A DNA stretch of 64,000 nt from a virus, in IMG/VR virus record IMGVR_UViG_3300029911_000002, positions 150,511 to 214,510 of that record. One strand, written 5' to 3'. This document shows positions 51,924-60,111 of the stretch, piece by piece. The notes under the pieces were generated by a model. That model was not told where the DNA came from, did not search any database, and saw only the letters and a list, made by a program, of their open reading frames with translations. The first letter of the stretch is position 1, and every line of letters begins with the position of its first letter. Both the position numbers and the translations under genes were made by a program.

Positions 51924-52569
51924 ATGATAACAGTATATTCTATTCATTATAATAAATTAGATCATCTATATTTACAATATTTTCAATTAATGAAATATTG
52001 TAAAAAAAATAAATTATGTTATTGTAAATAATGGAATTGATGATGATTTTAGAAAAACAATAAGAGATTTTTGTGATATATTAAATATTAAAGAAATAGT
52101 TATACAAAATAACGATAAGATTAATATGACAGCAATGCATCATAAAACTGCTCTTCAATATTGTTATGATAATTATATATCAAAAGATTTAAGTGATATT
52201 AGGGTTGTTATGAATTCTTATATTATACATTTTTGATTATTTTTCTTTTTCTGATATGATAGGTGATTTTCAACTTTGTGGATTAAAGATGGAGGTGATT
52301 GGAATGGAAATGTATATTGTGGTTATATTAATGCAGTAACTACTTTTGAATTAAATTATTTTACAGTAGATACAGATTGGGGAGTCGAAGTTATAAAAAA
52401 ATAAGGAAAACATAAATTTTAGTTCAAAAAAATATAATTTACAAACAGATTGGAATTATTTTAATTATAATAGAAAAGAATTACTTAAATTAGTCAGTGT
52501 TGATGAATTATTTATATAATAGAATTATATCCTAATTTTAAAATAGATTATTACTCTCAACTTCCTTGA
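51924..52569 (+). pseudogene. Decayed glycosyltransferase-like gene
   Basis: This stretch has no intact gene. An ATG at 51924 gives MITVYSIHYNKLDHLYLQYF and stops after about 36 codons. Changing frame continues as VIVNNGIDDDFRKTIRDFCD, then NMTAMHHKTALQYCYDNYIS. After further frame changes come ELNYFTVDTDWGVEV, a segment with YNLQTDWNYFNYNRKELL, and finally ELYPNFKIDYYSQLP at 52569. Several small indels must have occurred. The pieces look like an N-terminal GT-A fold (H-Y-N-x-L, VNNG-x-DD) and its C-terminal part. It lies just after the endonuclease and its flanking repeat. Confidence 0.7.
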
Positions 52570-52573
52570 AAAT

Positions 52574-52605
52574 AAAAAATGTAGATATTAATATCTACAT
52601 TTTTT
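52574..52605. terminator. Hairpin terminator
   Basis: A perfect palindrome AAAAAATGTAGATATT / AATATCTACATTTTTT at the 3' end of the minus-strand metallopeptidase gene (stop at 52604) and after the plus-strand pseudogene. Confidence 0.85.
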
Positions 52606-53536
52606 ATTTTATTAAATTTTCATTCTTTAATTCTTCCAAGATTAAACTATATAATTTAGATAATTTATTTTTAATAGTTTTTGATGCACTTTTAAATCTT
52701 TTATCATATATTTCTAATATCTCATCTAAATTCTCAATTTTAATGTTTTTATCTATTCTACTATAATACCAACTCATATAATATTTATCATTAAATAAAT
52801 TTATAATATTCAATAAAAATTTTTTAAATTTTCCACTTTTTTTTGATATTATTAATAAATTTTTTTTATCATTTAAAACATTAAAAAATACAACCAGCAT
52901 ATCAGAATTATATTTTTTTAATATTTTAAAATTATAATTATATAATACATCAGACATTTTATATATGTAAGTATCTTTGTGAAATGAATTAAAATATTTA
53001 TTAAATTCTATATTAGTTATAACTCTACCAATTTTTTTAAAATTTTCCATAATTTCATAATATGCTTCACTAATGAAAGAATCAACTTCTTCTAAATCAG
53101 AATAATAAACCAAATCTATAAAATCTTCAATATCTGGGTTTTTAATAAAAGTTCTACTCATTTTATAACTTTTTAATTCACGAGTTTTATCTATATATTT
53201 TTCTTTACCTATCATATAAAATTTTAAAGCATGATTTAATTCGTGATGTATAACTTTAGTTTCTATATCATTCTTATTTATATTCAATATAATATCAAAT
53301 CCTTTTTCAGTTAATGTTGAAGATGATGCATCAAATGAAGAATCATTGTTTGATATAAATATCAGTATTGAATTAATGTGCATAATTCTAACATCAAATA
53401 ACTTACCATCAAATTTATAATATAATTTTTTATCATTTATAATCAATTTATAAATTTGATCACTTAAATCTTTAATATCCAACTCAATTCCAACTTTCTC
53501 TACTATTAAATTAAATATTTTATTTTTTATTATCAT
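52604..53536 (-). CDS. HExxH metallopeptidase-like protein (paralogue A)
   Basis: 310 residues. The zinc motif is H-E-L-N-H in TKVIHHELNHALKFYMIG (about residues 95-112). A conserved acidic block further on (YYSDLEEVDSFISEAYYEIM) matches the place of LSxDxExNARxxxxYxFL in the paralogues and may supply the third ligand. The C-terminal about 140 residues (FNSFHKDTYIYKMSDVL; FFNVLNDKKNLLIISKKSGK; SASKTIKNKLSKLYSLILEE) are shared with the chimera at 54978-56192. Its start, MIIKNKIFNLIVEKVG, is only weakly leader-like. Likely role: cleavage of a host protein; substrate unknown. Confidence 0.65.
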   Translation of the reverse strand: MIIKNKIFNLIVEKVGIELDIKDLSDQIYKLIINDKKLYYKFDGKLFDVRIMHINSILIFISNNDSSFDASSSTLTEKGFDIILNINKNDIETKVIHHELNHALKFYMIGKEKYIDKTRELKSYKMSRTFIKNPDIEDFIDLVYYSDLEEVDSFISEAYYEIMENFKKIGRVITNIEFNKYFNSFHKDTYIYKMSDVLYNYNFKILKKYNSDMLVVFFNVLNDKKNLLIISKKSGKFKKFLLNIINLFNDKYYMSWYYSRIDKNIKIENLDEILEIYDKRFKSASKTIKNKLSKLYSLILEELKNENLIK

Positions 53537-53576
53537 TATTTTATTTATAATTCAATTTATTTTTTAATTATATAAT

Positions 53577-54521
53577 TTATTCTAATAATCTATTTTTATA
53601 ACTCTCATCAATTTCAAAATTATCACACCATTTTTTATTATCTTTAACATCGGATATAACTTCTTTGATAATCAAATTTATTTTTTTTATGTGTTTTTTA
53701 TTTTTATTCTTAAATAAATTTTTCCAATTGTTTAAATATGCTTCAACATTATCTATATCAACAATTTTTATAAATTTATAACCATTAAGTTTGTTTACAC
53801 CACTATTTATTAATTCCTGATTCAATCTATTAATTTCCGATATTAATGTATTTTCTCCAATATTCATTTTTAATTTTATCAAAAATAGTTCTGCATTAAA
53901 TTCATCTAAATAACTGTAACATTTATAAGTTTCACTATTTAAAAATTTATTCATTAAAAAATCACTATCTTTTGAATTAAAATCTATTAAAAATTGATAA
54001 AGTTGTGCAATCCTTGCGTTATATTCAGTATCTAAAGATAAATAAATCAGAGTTTTAAAACTATTCCACTCATTATCAAAATTAATATAGTTTATAGATT
54101 TACGAACTGAAATATAGTTCGGATCAACGTTAATATTTAAATTTAATTTTACATCATTTTGTTTTATTCTAAAATATTCTAAAATGTGAGTCAATTCGTG
54201 AGTTATTATTTCCTTTATTTTTACGTCGTTGAATTTATTTTGATCTATTTCAATTCTAATTATAACATTATATAATATATCATCTTTAAATATAATATGA
54301 GATGAATCAAATAATCCATAATTTCTATTAGATAATTTATAATCAATTAACATATTTTTTAAAATAAAATCATTCTGAGCATCTAAATCTAATATTATTT
54401 CATCTGAAATATTATCTTCTATATTTTTTTTAATTTCTATAAATATTATATCTGTATATTGTTTTATAATATTTGATATTCCTCTATTTTCTAATATATA
54501 TTCATCGTAATTATTTATCAT
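53577..54521 (-). CDS. Leader-bearing HExxH metallopeptidase-like protein (paralogue B)
   Basis: 314 residues. The leader is MINNYDEYILENRGISNIIK, with an I-L-E site and the same G-I-S-N-I-I-K step as paralogue D at 61177. The zinc motif is HELTH in KEIITHELTHILEYFRIKQ, about residues 105-123. The second conserved block is TLIYLSLDTEYNARIAQLYQ. The C-terminal part holds FNAELFLIKLKMNIGENTLI, matching DSFNAEKFYNYMLEK in paralogue D. Gluzincin-like fold inferred. Leader plus protease domain suggests an injected protease. Confidence 0.7.
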   Translation of the reverse strand: MINNYDEYILENRGISNIIKQYTDIIFIEIKKNIEDNISDEIILDLDAQNDFILKNMLIDYKLSNRNYGLFDSSHIIFKDDILYNVIIRIEIDQNKFNDVKIKEIITHELTHILEYFRIKQNDVKLNLNINVDPNYISVRKSINYINFDNEWNSFKTLIYLSLDTEYNARIAQLYQFLIDFNSKDSDFLMNKFLNSETYKCYSYLDEFNAELFLIKLKMNIGENTLISEINRLNQELINSGVNKLNGYKFIKIVDIDNVEAYLNNWKNLFKNKNKKHIKKINLIIKEVISDVKDNKKWCDNFEIDESYKNRLLE

Positions 54522-54533
54522 ATATTTAATTTT

Positions 54534-54920
54534 TTATTTATATAATAACTGTATTAAATTCTCTGTTAAAAACGTTATCATTTTTTTACCTGGTAAAATT
54601 TCTACATCAGGAATAGCTGTAATTATACTAAATTTATCATTACCTTCAATTTTAAGCTCATTAATATATTTCTGAATGTTCTCATCCTTTTCATAATAAT
54701 TCTTCATTCCTTCTATTAATAAAGTTAAATTAACACCCATTTTATTATTATATTTAATACATTGTAACTTATTCTCATCTTTTTCAATAAGAATATACCA
54801 CAATTTACTTTTTGAAACTTTTATGTTTTCTAAAAAATTGTATGCATTTTTTGCTTTAGTGTTTTTTGGCATTTTAACCACTTTACCGATAAATTCTAGT
54901 TTTTTATCTTTATCTTCCAT
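54534..54920 (-). CDS. Hypothetical protein, 128 aa
   Basis: A small soluble protein, MEDKDKKLEFIGKVVKMPKN..., with YILIEKDENKLQCIKYNNKM and a C-terminal part PDVEILPGKKMITFLTEN. It lies between metallopeptidase B and the chimera on the same strand and has a TTAATATATAAAAG-type AT element upstream. No leader and no family recognised. It could be an inhibitor or chaperone of the neighbouring proteases, but this rests on position only. Confidence 0.4.
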   Translation of the reverse strand: MEDKDKKLEFIGKVVKMPKNTKAKNAYNFLENIKVSKSKLWYILIEKDENKLQCIKYNNKMGVNLTLLIEGMKNYYEKDENIQKYINELKIEGNDKFSIITAIPDVEILPGKKMITFLTENLIQLLYK

Positions 54921-54977
54921 TTTTAATTTAAATTTTTATACTTTTATATATTAATATTAAAAGATTCAATTTTATAA

Positions 54978-56192
54978 TTAATTTTTTATTAAATTTTCAT
55001 GTTTTAATTCATCTAATATTAAACTATATAATTTAGATAACTTATTTTTAATAGTTTTTGATGCATTCTTAAATCTTTTATCATAAATTTCTAATATATT
55101 ATCCAAATTTTCTATTTTAATACTCTTATCTATTTTTTTATAATAATAATCATTAAAATAACGGTTAGTTAACACATCATAAATATCTAATAAAAATTTT
55201 TTAAATTTTCCACTTTTTTGATGTATTTTCAATAAATTCTTTTTATCATTTAAAACATTAAAAAATATAACCAAATTATTAGAATTTAATCTACTAAAAT
55301 TTTTTAAATTAAATTTATCTAACATTATAGAAGCATCATATATGTAACATTGTTTATAATATTTTTTAAATAATTTATTAAATTCATTCTCAGTTATATT
55401 ATTATTATCTAAATAATTTCTGATTTCTTTTTCACCTTTAGATTCTGAACAGTTTGGACAATCACTACCATTTAAATGAAATCTACTAATCTGTTCAAAC
55501 ATACCATGTATTGGACATATTATTTTTACAGTATTCATAACACCATTATATTTAACTAAACTATAATCATATTTATTATTATGATTTAATTTTGATAATT
55601 CTATAAATTTAGAAGTAGATAATGTATTTATGCCGCATTTTGGACATCCGTGACCATTGTTATGAGCATATGCAATTTTTTCGAATTCTCCGTGAATTGG
55701 ACATATTATTTTAATTATAGAATGTTTATCTTTATAATTATTAACTAAACTATAATCATATTTATAATCATATATTTTATTAAAATCATCAATTATTTCA
55801 GATATATTTTTATTTTTTCCACTACATTTTGAACATCCTATTCCAAGTAAATGATTATTCGCCCTTATGATAAATTCTCCGTGAATCGGACATATTATTT
55901 TAATCTTATTTCTACTATTTATATAATTCGTTAAACTATAGTCATATTTATTATGTACAATATTAGCTTTTTCAATAAATTCTATTTTAGAATATATATA
56001 ATGACCAGAACATTTCGTACATTCATGCCCATTTAAATGAGATTGAGCATTTTGAGTAAATTTTCCGTGTATTGAACAAATTATTTCGACATCATTTTTA
56101 CAACCAGTATAAATAGTATTTGAATAATCATATCTATTATTATGTATCTCATTTGATTTTTCTATAAATTCATTTGTAGTTAATTTTCTCAT
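54978..56192 (-). CDS. Chimera: DUF723-type homing-endonuclease repeats fused to a metallopeptidase C-terminus
   Basis: 404 residues. Residues 1 to about 242 are four repeats of the homing-endonuclease type: F-I-E-x-x-x-x-I-H-N-N-x-Y-D-Y-S, then I-I-C-x-I-H-G-x-F and H-x-x-G-x-x-C-x-x-C-S. A start of the usual nuclease domain (SESKGEKEIRNYLDNNNI) breaks off at about 260. From there to the end the sequence is the C-terminal domain of metallopeptidase paralogue A (NEFNKLFKKYYKQCYIYDAS; VIFFNVLNDKKNLLKI; SKTIKNKLSKLYSLILDE), with no HExxH. So an endonuclease gene has replaced the front of a metallopeptidase gene. The nuclease catalytic part is missing, so it is probably inactive as an endonuclease. 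Confidence 0.8.
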   Translation of the reverse strand: MRKLTTNEFIEKSNEIHNNRYDYSNTIYTGCKNDVEIICSIHGKFTQNAQSHLNGHECTKCSGHYIYSKIEFIEKANIVHNKYDYSLTNYINSRNKIKIICPIHGEFIIRANNHLLGIGCSKCSGKNKNISEIIDDFNKIYDYKYDYSLVNNYKDKHSIIKIICPIHGEFEKIAYAHNNGHGCPKCGINTLSTSKFIELSKLNHNNKYDYSLVKYNGVMNTVKIICPIHGMFEQISRFHLNGSDCPNCSESKGEKEIRNYLDNNNITENEFNKLFKKYYKQCYIYDASIMLDKFNLKNFSRLNSNNLVIFFNVLNDKKNLLKIHQKSGKFKKFLLDIYDVLTNRYFNDYYYKKIDKSIKIENLDNILEIYDKRFKNASKTIKNKLSKLYSLILDELKHENLIKN

Positions 56193-56194
56193 TA

Positions 56195-56359
56195 TTATAA
56201 TTTTATTTTTGATACATCTTCTCCTAATTTATTAAAATATTCTAATAATAAATTATCTACATAATTAGATCTATTAGATGTTTTATCATCTAATAATATA
56301 AGTATGTCAGGACTTAATGTTATTGTTATTTTCCTCTTTTTTTCTTCAACTTTTTTCAT
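56195..56359 (-). CDS. Ribbon-helix-helix DNA-binding protein, 54 aa
   Basis: From the ATG at 56359: MKKVEEKKRKITITLSPDIL, then ILLDDKTSNRSNYVDNLLLE and YFNKLGEDVSKIKL. The short beta strand K-I-T-I-T-L-S, the helix beginning P-D-I-L and the N-R-S-N-Y-V turn are typical of the Arc/CopG fold. Probably a small transcription regulator binding its own control region. A second such gene diverges from it at 56465. An AT element (TTTATATATAGA) lies 16-27 nt upstream. Confidence 0.7.
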   Translation of the reverse strand: MKKVEEKKRKITITLSPDILILLDDKTSNRSNYVDNLLLEYFNKLGEDVSKIKL

Positions 56360-56464
56360 AACTTTTATTTTTATTCTATATATAAATAATTTCAAGTCAT
56401 AACACAAGAATATATCTTATTTATAAAATAACAAACAAATAATATAAAAACATATATAAATTAT

Positions 56465-56617
56465 ATGAAGAAAAAAATGTTAGATAGTGAAAAAAAAATT
56501 ACAGTGAGTTTTTCACTAAATCCATATATTTATGAATTATTAGATAAATATATTAAAAAATCTAAATCAAAATTCATTGAAACTTTATTAAAAAATAAAT
56601 TAAAAAATAATATATGA
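56465..56617 (+). CDS. Ribbon-helix-helix-like protein, 50 aa, in front of DNA polymerase
   Basis: MKKKMLDSEKKITVSFSLNP, then YIYELLDKYIKKSKSKFIET and LLKNKLKNNI. It has the same layout as the divergent gene at 56195-56359: basic start, K-I-T-V-S-F-S strand, N-P-x-x-x-x-L-L helix, S-K-S-K-F-I-E turn. Its stop overlaps the DNA polymerase start (ATGA), so the two are likely cotranslated. It may control polymerase expression. Confidence 0.65.
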   Translation: MKKKMLDSEKKITVSFSLNPYIYELLDKYIKKSKSKFIETLLKNKLKNNI

Positions 56618-58098
56618 TTGTAGATACTGAATATAAAAATAATAACCTAATTATCTCATATATAGATAGTTCTGGTCAGATCAAACTAAAATATAAAAAT
56701 TGGAGTCGCCCAACAAAATTTATAAAAACTACTGATGATGATAAAGAAAAAAGTGGTAGATTTGTCACATGGTCAGGAGAAAATGTTAAAGAGATTTATA
56801 CAAAATACCCAAATCGGTATTCCATTTATGATTTCATAGATAGTTTTGATAAAGAAGAACGAGATGAAATATATTCATATGCAGAACCAGATATATTCTT
56901 CGTTGATATTGAGAACGAGATTCTTAATACTGGTAAACCACAACCACAACTTGCTGAGGGTGAGATACAAACAATATCAATAGTAAATAAAGATAAAGTG
57001 TTGGTAATTGGAACTCAGTTTTTAGATGCTGCACAAATTGAATCAATTGGTAATGATATCAATACTCATTTTCAAAAATTTGGAACAAATTATAAATTTA
57101 AATATGTTCAGTACAAAACTGAATATGATATGCTTCATAGTTTTTTTAACAAATTAGTTCCTAAAATGCCAGTAATAACTGGTTGGAATTTCATTAATTA
57201 TGACTGGACATATTTAGTTGCAAGAGCAAGAAGAATTGGACTTGAACCTGAGGTTGCCTCATTCACAAAAAAACTTAATAAACCATTTAATCCTCCTAAT
57301 GCTATTAATCCAAGTTACGCAGAAATGCCAGCGCATAGGGTTATAGTTGATTATATGGAATTATTTAAAAAATGGGATCAATCAGTTAAAGTAAAGGAAA
57401 GTTTATCTTTAGATTTCGCTTCTGAAAAATTACTAGGAAAAGAAATTAAGAAAATTAATTACGATGGAGATTTAAAAAAATTGCATAAAGAGGACTATAA
57501 GAAATTTGTATTCTATAATGCTGTAGATAGTTGCTTAGTTCAACAGATACATAAAAAAATGAAATATGTAGACATACTTTATGGCATGGCTGTATTGGGT
57601 AAAATTAAGATTAAAGATGCAATTTCAACTCTTGCATTAACAGAAGGAATTTTAAGAGAAAAATTAAGAGATCAAAAAAATATTGTTCTTGTTAGAAATG
57701 AAGATAGTGAATACGGAGATACTGAAACTGAATCTATAAAAGGAGGATGGGTTAAAGAACCTGTAAGAGGTATGGCAGAATGGACATGCTGTTTTGACTT
57801 TAGTTCCTTGTATCCTACTACTATGAGAGAATTTAACATATCTGCAGATTCATATAAAGGTCAAAAAGTAAAAGGTAAAGATTATTCCATATTTAATGGA
57901 CATCAATTAACAATTGAGCCTGATGATATCATAACTTTAAATGGATCAGTATTTAAGAATGAGGAAGGAGTTGTTAGTAGTGTAATGAGAGAAGTATATT
58001 CTGATAGAAAAAAGTGGAAAAACGTGATGATGGAAAAACATGAAGAACTTGATAAATTACAAAATGAGCTTAAAAAATTAGAGGGAACTCCTTTATGA
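56614..58098 (+). CDS. 43: Family B DNA polymerase, N-terminal half (gp43-type; split gene)
   Basis: 494 residues. Exonuclease motifs: FFVDIENEI (Exo I), VITGWNFINYDWTYLVARAR (Exo II) and, further on, FYNAVDSCLVQQIHKKM (Exo III, Y-N-A-x-D). Polymerase motif A is CCFDFSSLYPTTMREFNISA, starting near residue 393. The chain then ends ELKKLEGTPL with a stop. T4 gp43 is about 900 residues. Motif B (K-x-x-x-N-S-x-Y-G) and motif C (Y-G-D-T-D-S) are missing and are not found elsewhere in the window. A homing endonuclease gene starts 62 nt later. I infer a split polymerase whose C-terminal half lies outside this window. If there is none, the gene would be broken. Confidence 0.9.
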   Translation: MIVDTEYKNNNLIISYIDSSGQIKLKYKNWSRPTKFIKTTDDDKEKSGRFVTWSGENVKEIYTKYPNRYSIYDFIDSFDKEERDEIYSYAEPDIFFVDIENEILNTGKPQPQLAEGEIQTISIVNKDKVLVIGTQFLDAAQIESIGNDINTHFQKFGTNYKFKYVQYKTEYDMLHSFFNKLVPKMPVITGWNFINYDWTYLVARARRIGLEPEVASFTKKLNKPFNPPNAINPSYAEMPAHRVIVDYMELFKKWDQSVKVKESLSLDFASEKLLGKEIKKINYDGDLKKLHKEDYKKFVFYNAVDSCLVQQIHKKMKYVDILYGMAVLGKIKIKDAISTLALTEGILREKLRDQKNIVLVRNEDSEYGDTETESIKGGWVKEPVRGMAEWTCCFDFSSLYPTTMREFNISADSYKGQKVKGKDYSIFNGHQLTIEPDDIITLNGSVFKNEEGVVSSVMREVYSDRKKWKNVMMEKHEELDKLQNELKKLEGTPL

Positions 58099-58136
58099 AA
58101 TAATAAATAAAAATATAATTTTTTTATATTTTTATT

Positions 58137-58147
58137 TTTATATATAA
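58137..58147 (+). promoter_or_regulatory. AT-type promoter motif before the endonuclease
   Basis: Exact TTTATATATAA, 13 nt before the ATG at 58161. The endonuclease therefore has its own promoter rather than being read with the polymerase. Confidence 0.45.
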
Positions 58148-58160
58148 AATAAAAAATGTT

Positions 58161-59762
58161 ATGATTTTGACAAAGTATGTCGATGTAAAAATATCTAATA
58201 ATCAAATTAAATATTATAAAGAAAAAGGGTATGAAGTAAAAGGAGGAAATGAAATTATTTCTATACTTGCAATAGATTTACCTACAAGAAGTGTATCAAA
58301 AATTAAAGCAAAATGTGATGTTTGTGGCGAAGAAACTATTATTTCATATAGTAGATATAATTATAACACAAAAAATTCAACAACATATTATGCTTGTAGT
58401 AGAAAATGTTCTGAACAAAAATCAAAAAATACAAATTTAGAAAAATATGGAGTAGAAAATGTTTCAAATTCTCAAATTATTAAAGATAAAAAAGTAGAAA
58501 CTTGTTTAAAAAATTTTGGTGTCGAATATCCTCAGCAATCTAAAGAAATTAACAAAAAAGGACATGTAAGTAAATTAGAAAAATATGGAGATGCTAACTA
58601 TACAAATCCATATAAAATGAAATCAACGAATTTAGAAAGATATGGAGTAGAATATGCTAGTCAAAATGCAGAAATATCTATTAAAATGAGAGAAAATCAA
58701 TTTATTAGTTTTAAGAAAAATTTTGATAAAGGATTATATAAATCTGAAATTATTAGAGATAGAAAAGATATATTTGTTGGATATTTATCAAATGGTCAAT
58801 ATGAATTTAAATGTGATTTACATAAAGATCATCATTTTAATATTGATTATAAATTATTGTGGAATAGGATAAATAATAAAACAATATTATGTACAGAATG
58901 CAATCCAATTTCAAAAAATGTTAGTGGGTTAGAGTTACAATTATTAGGTTTTATTAAAGAAAATTATAATGATGAGATAATTTTGAATGATAGAAAAATT
59001 TTAAATCCTTTAGAATTAGATATTTATTTACCTAATTTGAAATTAGCATTTGAATTTAATGGTTTATGGTGGCACAATGAATTAAATAAAGATAAAGATT
59101 ATCATTTAAATAAAACTGAAGAATGTGAAAAACAAGGCATTCAATTGATTCATATTTATGAAGATGACTGGATTTATAATAATGAAATTATAAAATCTAT
59201 AATATTAAGTAAATTAAATATTTTTGAAAACGTAATTGATTCAAAAGATTGTGAAATAAGAGAAGTTTTAGATATAAATTTAATTAAAAGTTATTTAGAA
59301 AAAAATGATATACATGGATATATTAAATCTAATATAAAAATTGGTTTATATTTAGGTAATGAATTAATTAGTTTAATGACATTTAATATTAAGAATAATA
59401 ATTATGAGATGATAAGTTTTAGTAATAAAATAAATACTAATATTATTGATAGTGAAATTACGTTATTAAATTATTTTATAAATAAATATAGTGCGAAAGA
59501 AATAGTATGTTATTTTGATAGAAGTTTTAGTCAAATTAATTTATATAAAAAAATAGGATTTGATTTTGTCGATAAAGTTAAGCCAGATTATCAATATATT
59601 ATTGATAATATTAGGCATAATAAATGTAATTTTCGTAAAAATAAATTAGTAACAGAAGGATTTGATATAAATAAAACAGAGCATGAAATTATGTTAGAAC
59701 GGAAGGTATATCGCATATATGATTCTGGATTTTTAAAATTTATATATACTTTAAAAAAATAA
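58161..59762 (+). CDS. Homing endonuclease with Vsr-like (EDxHD-type) nuclease domain
   Basis: 533 residues. The N-terminal zinc finger (KCDVCGEETIISYSRYNYN ... CSRKCSE) is like that of the endonuclease at 17701. Three or four short DNA-binding repeats follow (NLEKYGVENVSNSQIIKDKK; CLKNFGVEYPQQSKEI; NLERYGVEYASQNAEI). The nuclease core is at about residues 255-345: LELQLLGFIKENYNDEIILN, NPLELDIYLPNLKLAFEFNG, LWWHNELNKDKDYHLNKTEE and IQLIHIYEDDWIYN. It resembles I-Bth0305I and other Vsr-like phage homing enzymes. It sits in a split polymerase gene, the usual place for such an element. Confidence 0.85.
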   Translation: MILTKYVDVKISNNQIKYYKEKGYEVKGGNEIISILAIDLPTRSVSKIKAKCDVCGEETIISYSRYNYNTKNSTTYYACSRKCSEQKSKNTNLEKYGVENVSNSQIIKDKKVETCLKNFGVEYPQQSKEINKKGHVSKLEKYGDANYTNPYKMKSTNLERYGVEYASQNAEISIKMRENQFISFKKNFDKGLYKSEIIRDRKDIFVGYLSNGQYEFKCDLHKDHHFNIDYKLLWNRINNKTILCTECNPISKNVSGLELQLLGFIKENYNDEIILNDRKILNPLELDIYLPNLKLAFEFNGLWWHNELNKDKDYHLNKTEECEKQGIQLIHIYEDDWIYNNEIIKSIILSKLNIFENVIDSKDCEIREVLDINLIKSYLEKNDIHGYIKSNIKIGLYLGNELISLMTFNIKNNNYEMISFSNKINTNIIDSEITLLNYFINKYSAKEIVCYFDRSFSQINLYKKIGFDFVDKVKPDYQYIIDNIRHNKCNFRKNKLVTEGFDINKTEHEIMLERKVYRIYDSGFLKFIYTLKK

Positions 59763-59763
59763 T

Positions 59764-60090
59764 ATGAAGCATTTAAAATTATTTGAAAATAATACTGGAA
59801 CAATAATTTATCTTTGTACTATATCAGATTGTGGTATAAATGATATGTATTCATTTGATGATAAATTAAGCAGAAATAATTTTACTATAAATCATATTTG
59901 CAATGAATATAAAGACAATGATATAGATTATGAAATTGAAGATATTTTTGATATTGATACATTAATTGAGAATTTTAATGTATGTGATTTAGATAAAAAA
60001 ATTTATTTAGATACTGCTAAGGTTTTAAATGATGTAAAATTAGATCCAGAAATACAAATAAAATATGATATTAAAAAATTTAATTTATAA
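59764..60090 (+). CDS. Small leader-bearing protein, 108 aa
   Basis: It begins MKHLKLFENNTG, where L-F-E fits the L-x-E cleavage rule, and ends YDIKKFNL. The middle is acidic (YDIEDIFDIDTLIENFNV-like) with a short cysteine-containing strand near the start (IIYLCTISDCG). It follows the endonuclease gene after 1 nt. No family recognised. Confidence 0.5.
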   Translation: MKHLKLFENNTGTIIYLCTISDCGINDMYSFDDKLSRNNFTINHICNEYKDNDIDYEIEDIFDIDTLIENFNVCDLDKKIYLDTAKVLNDVKLDPEIQIKYDIKKFNL

Positions 60091-60111
60091 ACTTTTTAAT
60101 ATTTAATTACT

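Noticed and set aside
58099-58160. Group I intron in the DNA polymerase gene
   Set aside because: No second exon follows the endonuclease gene, the intervening DNA is only simple AT sequence, and the endonuclease has its own promoter motif. A split gene fits better.
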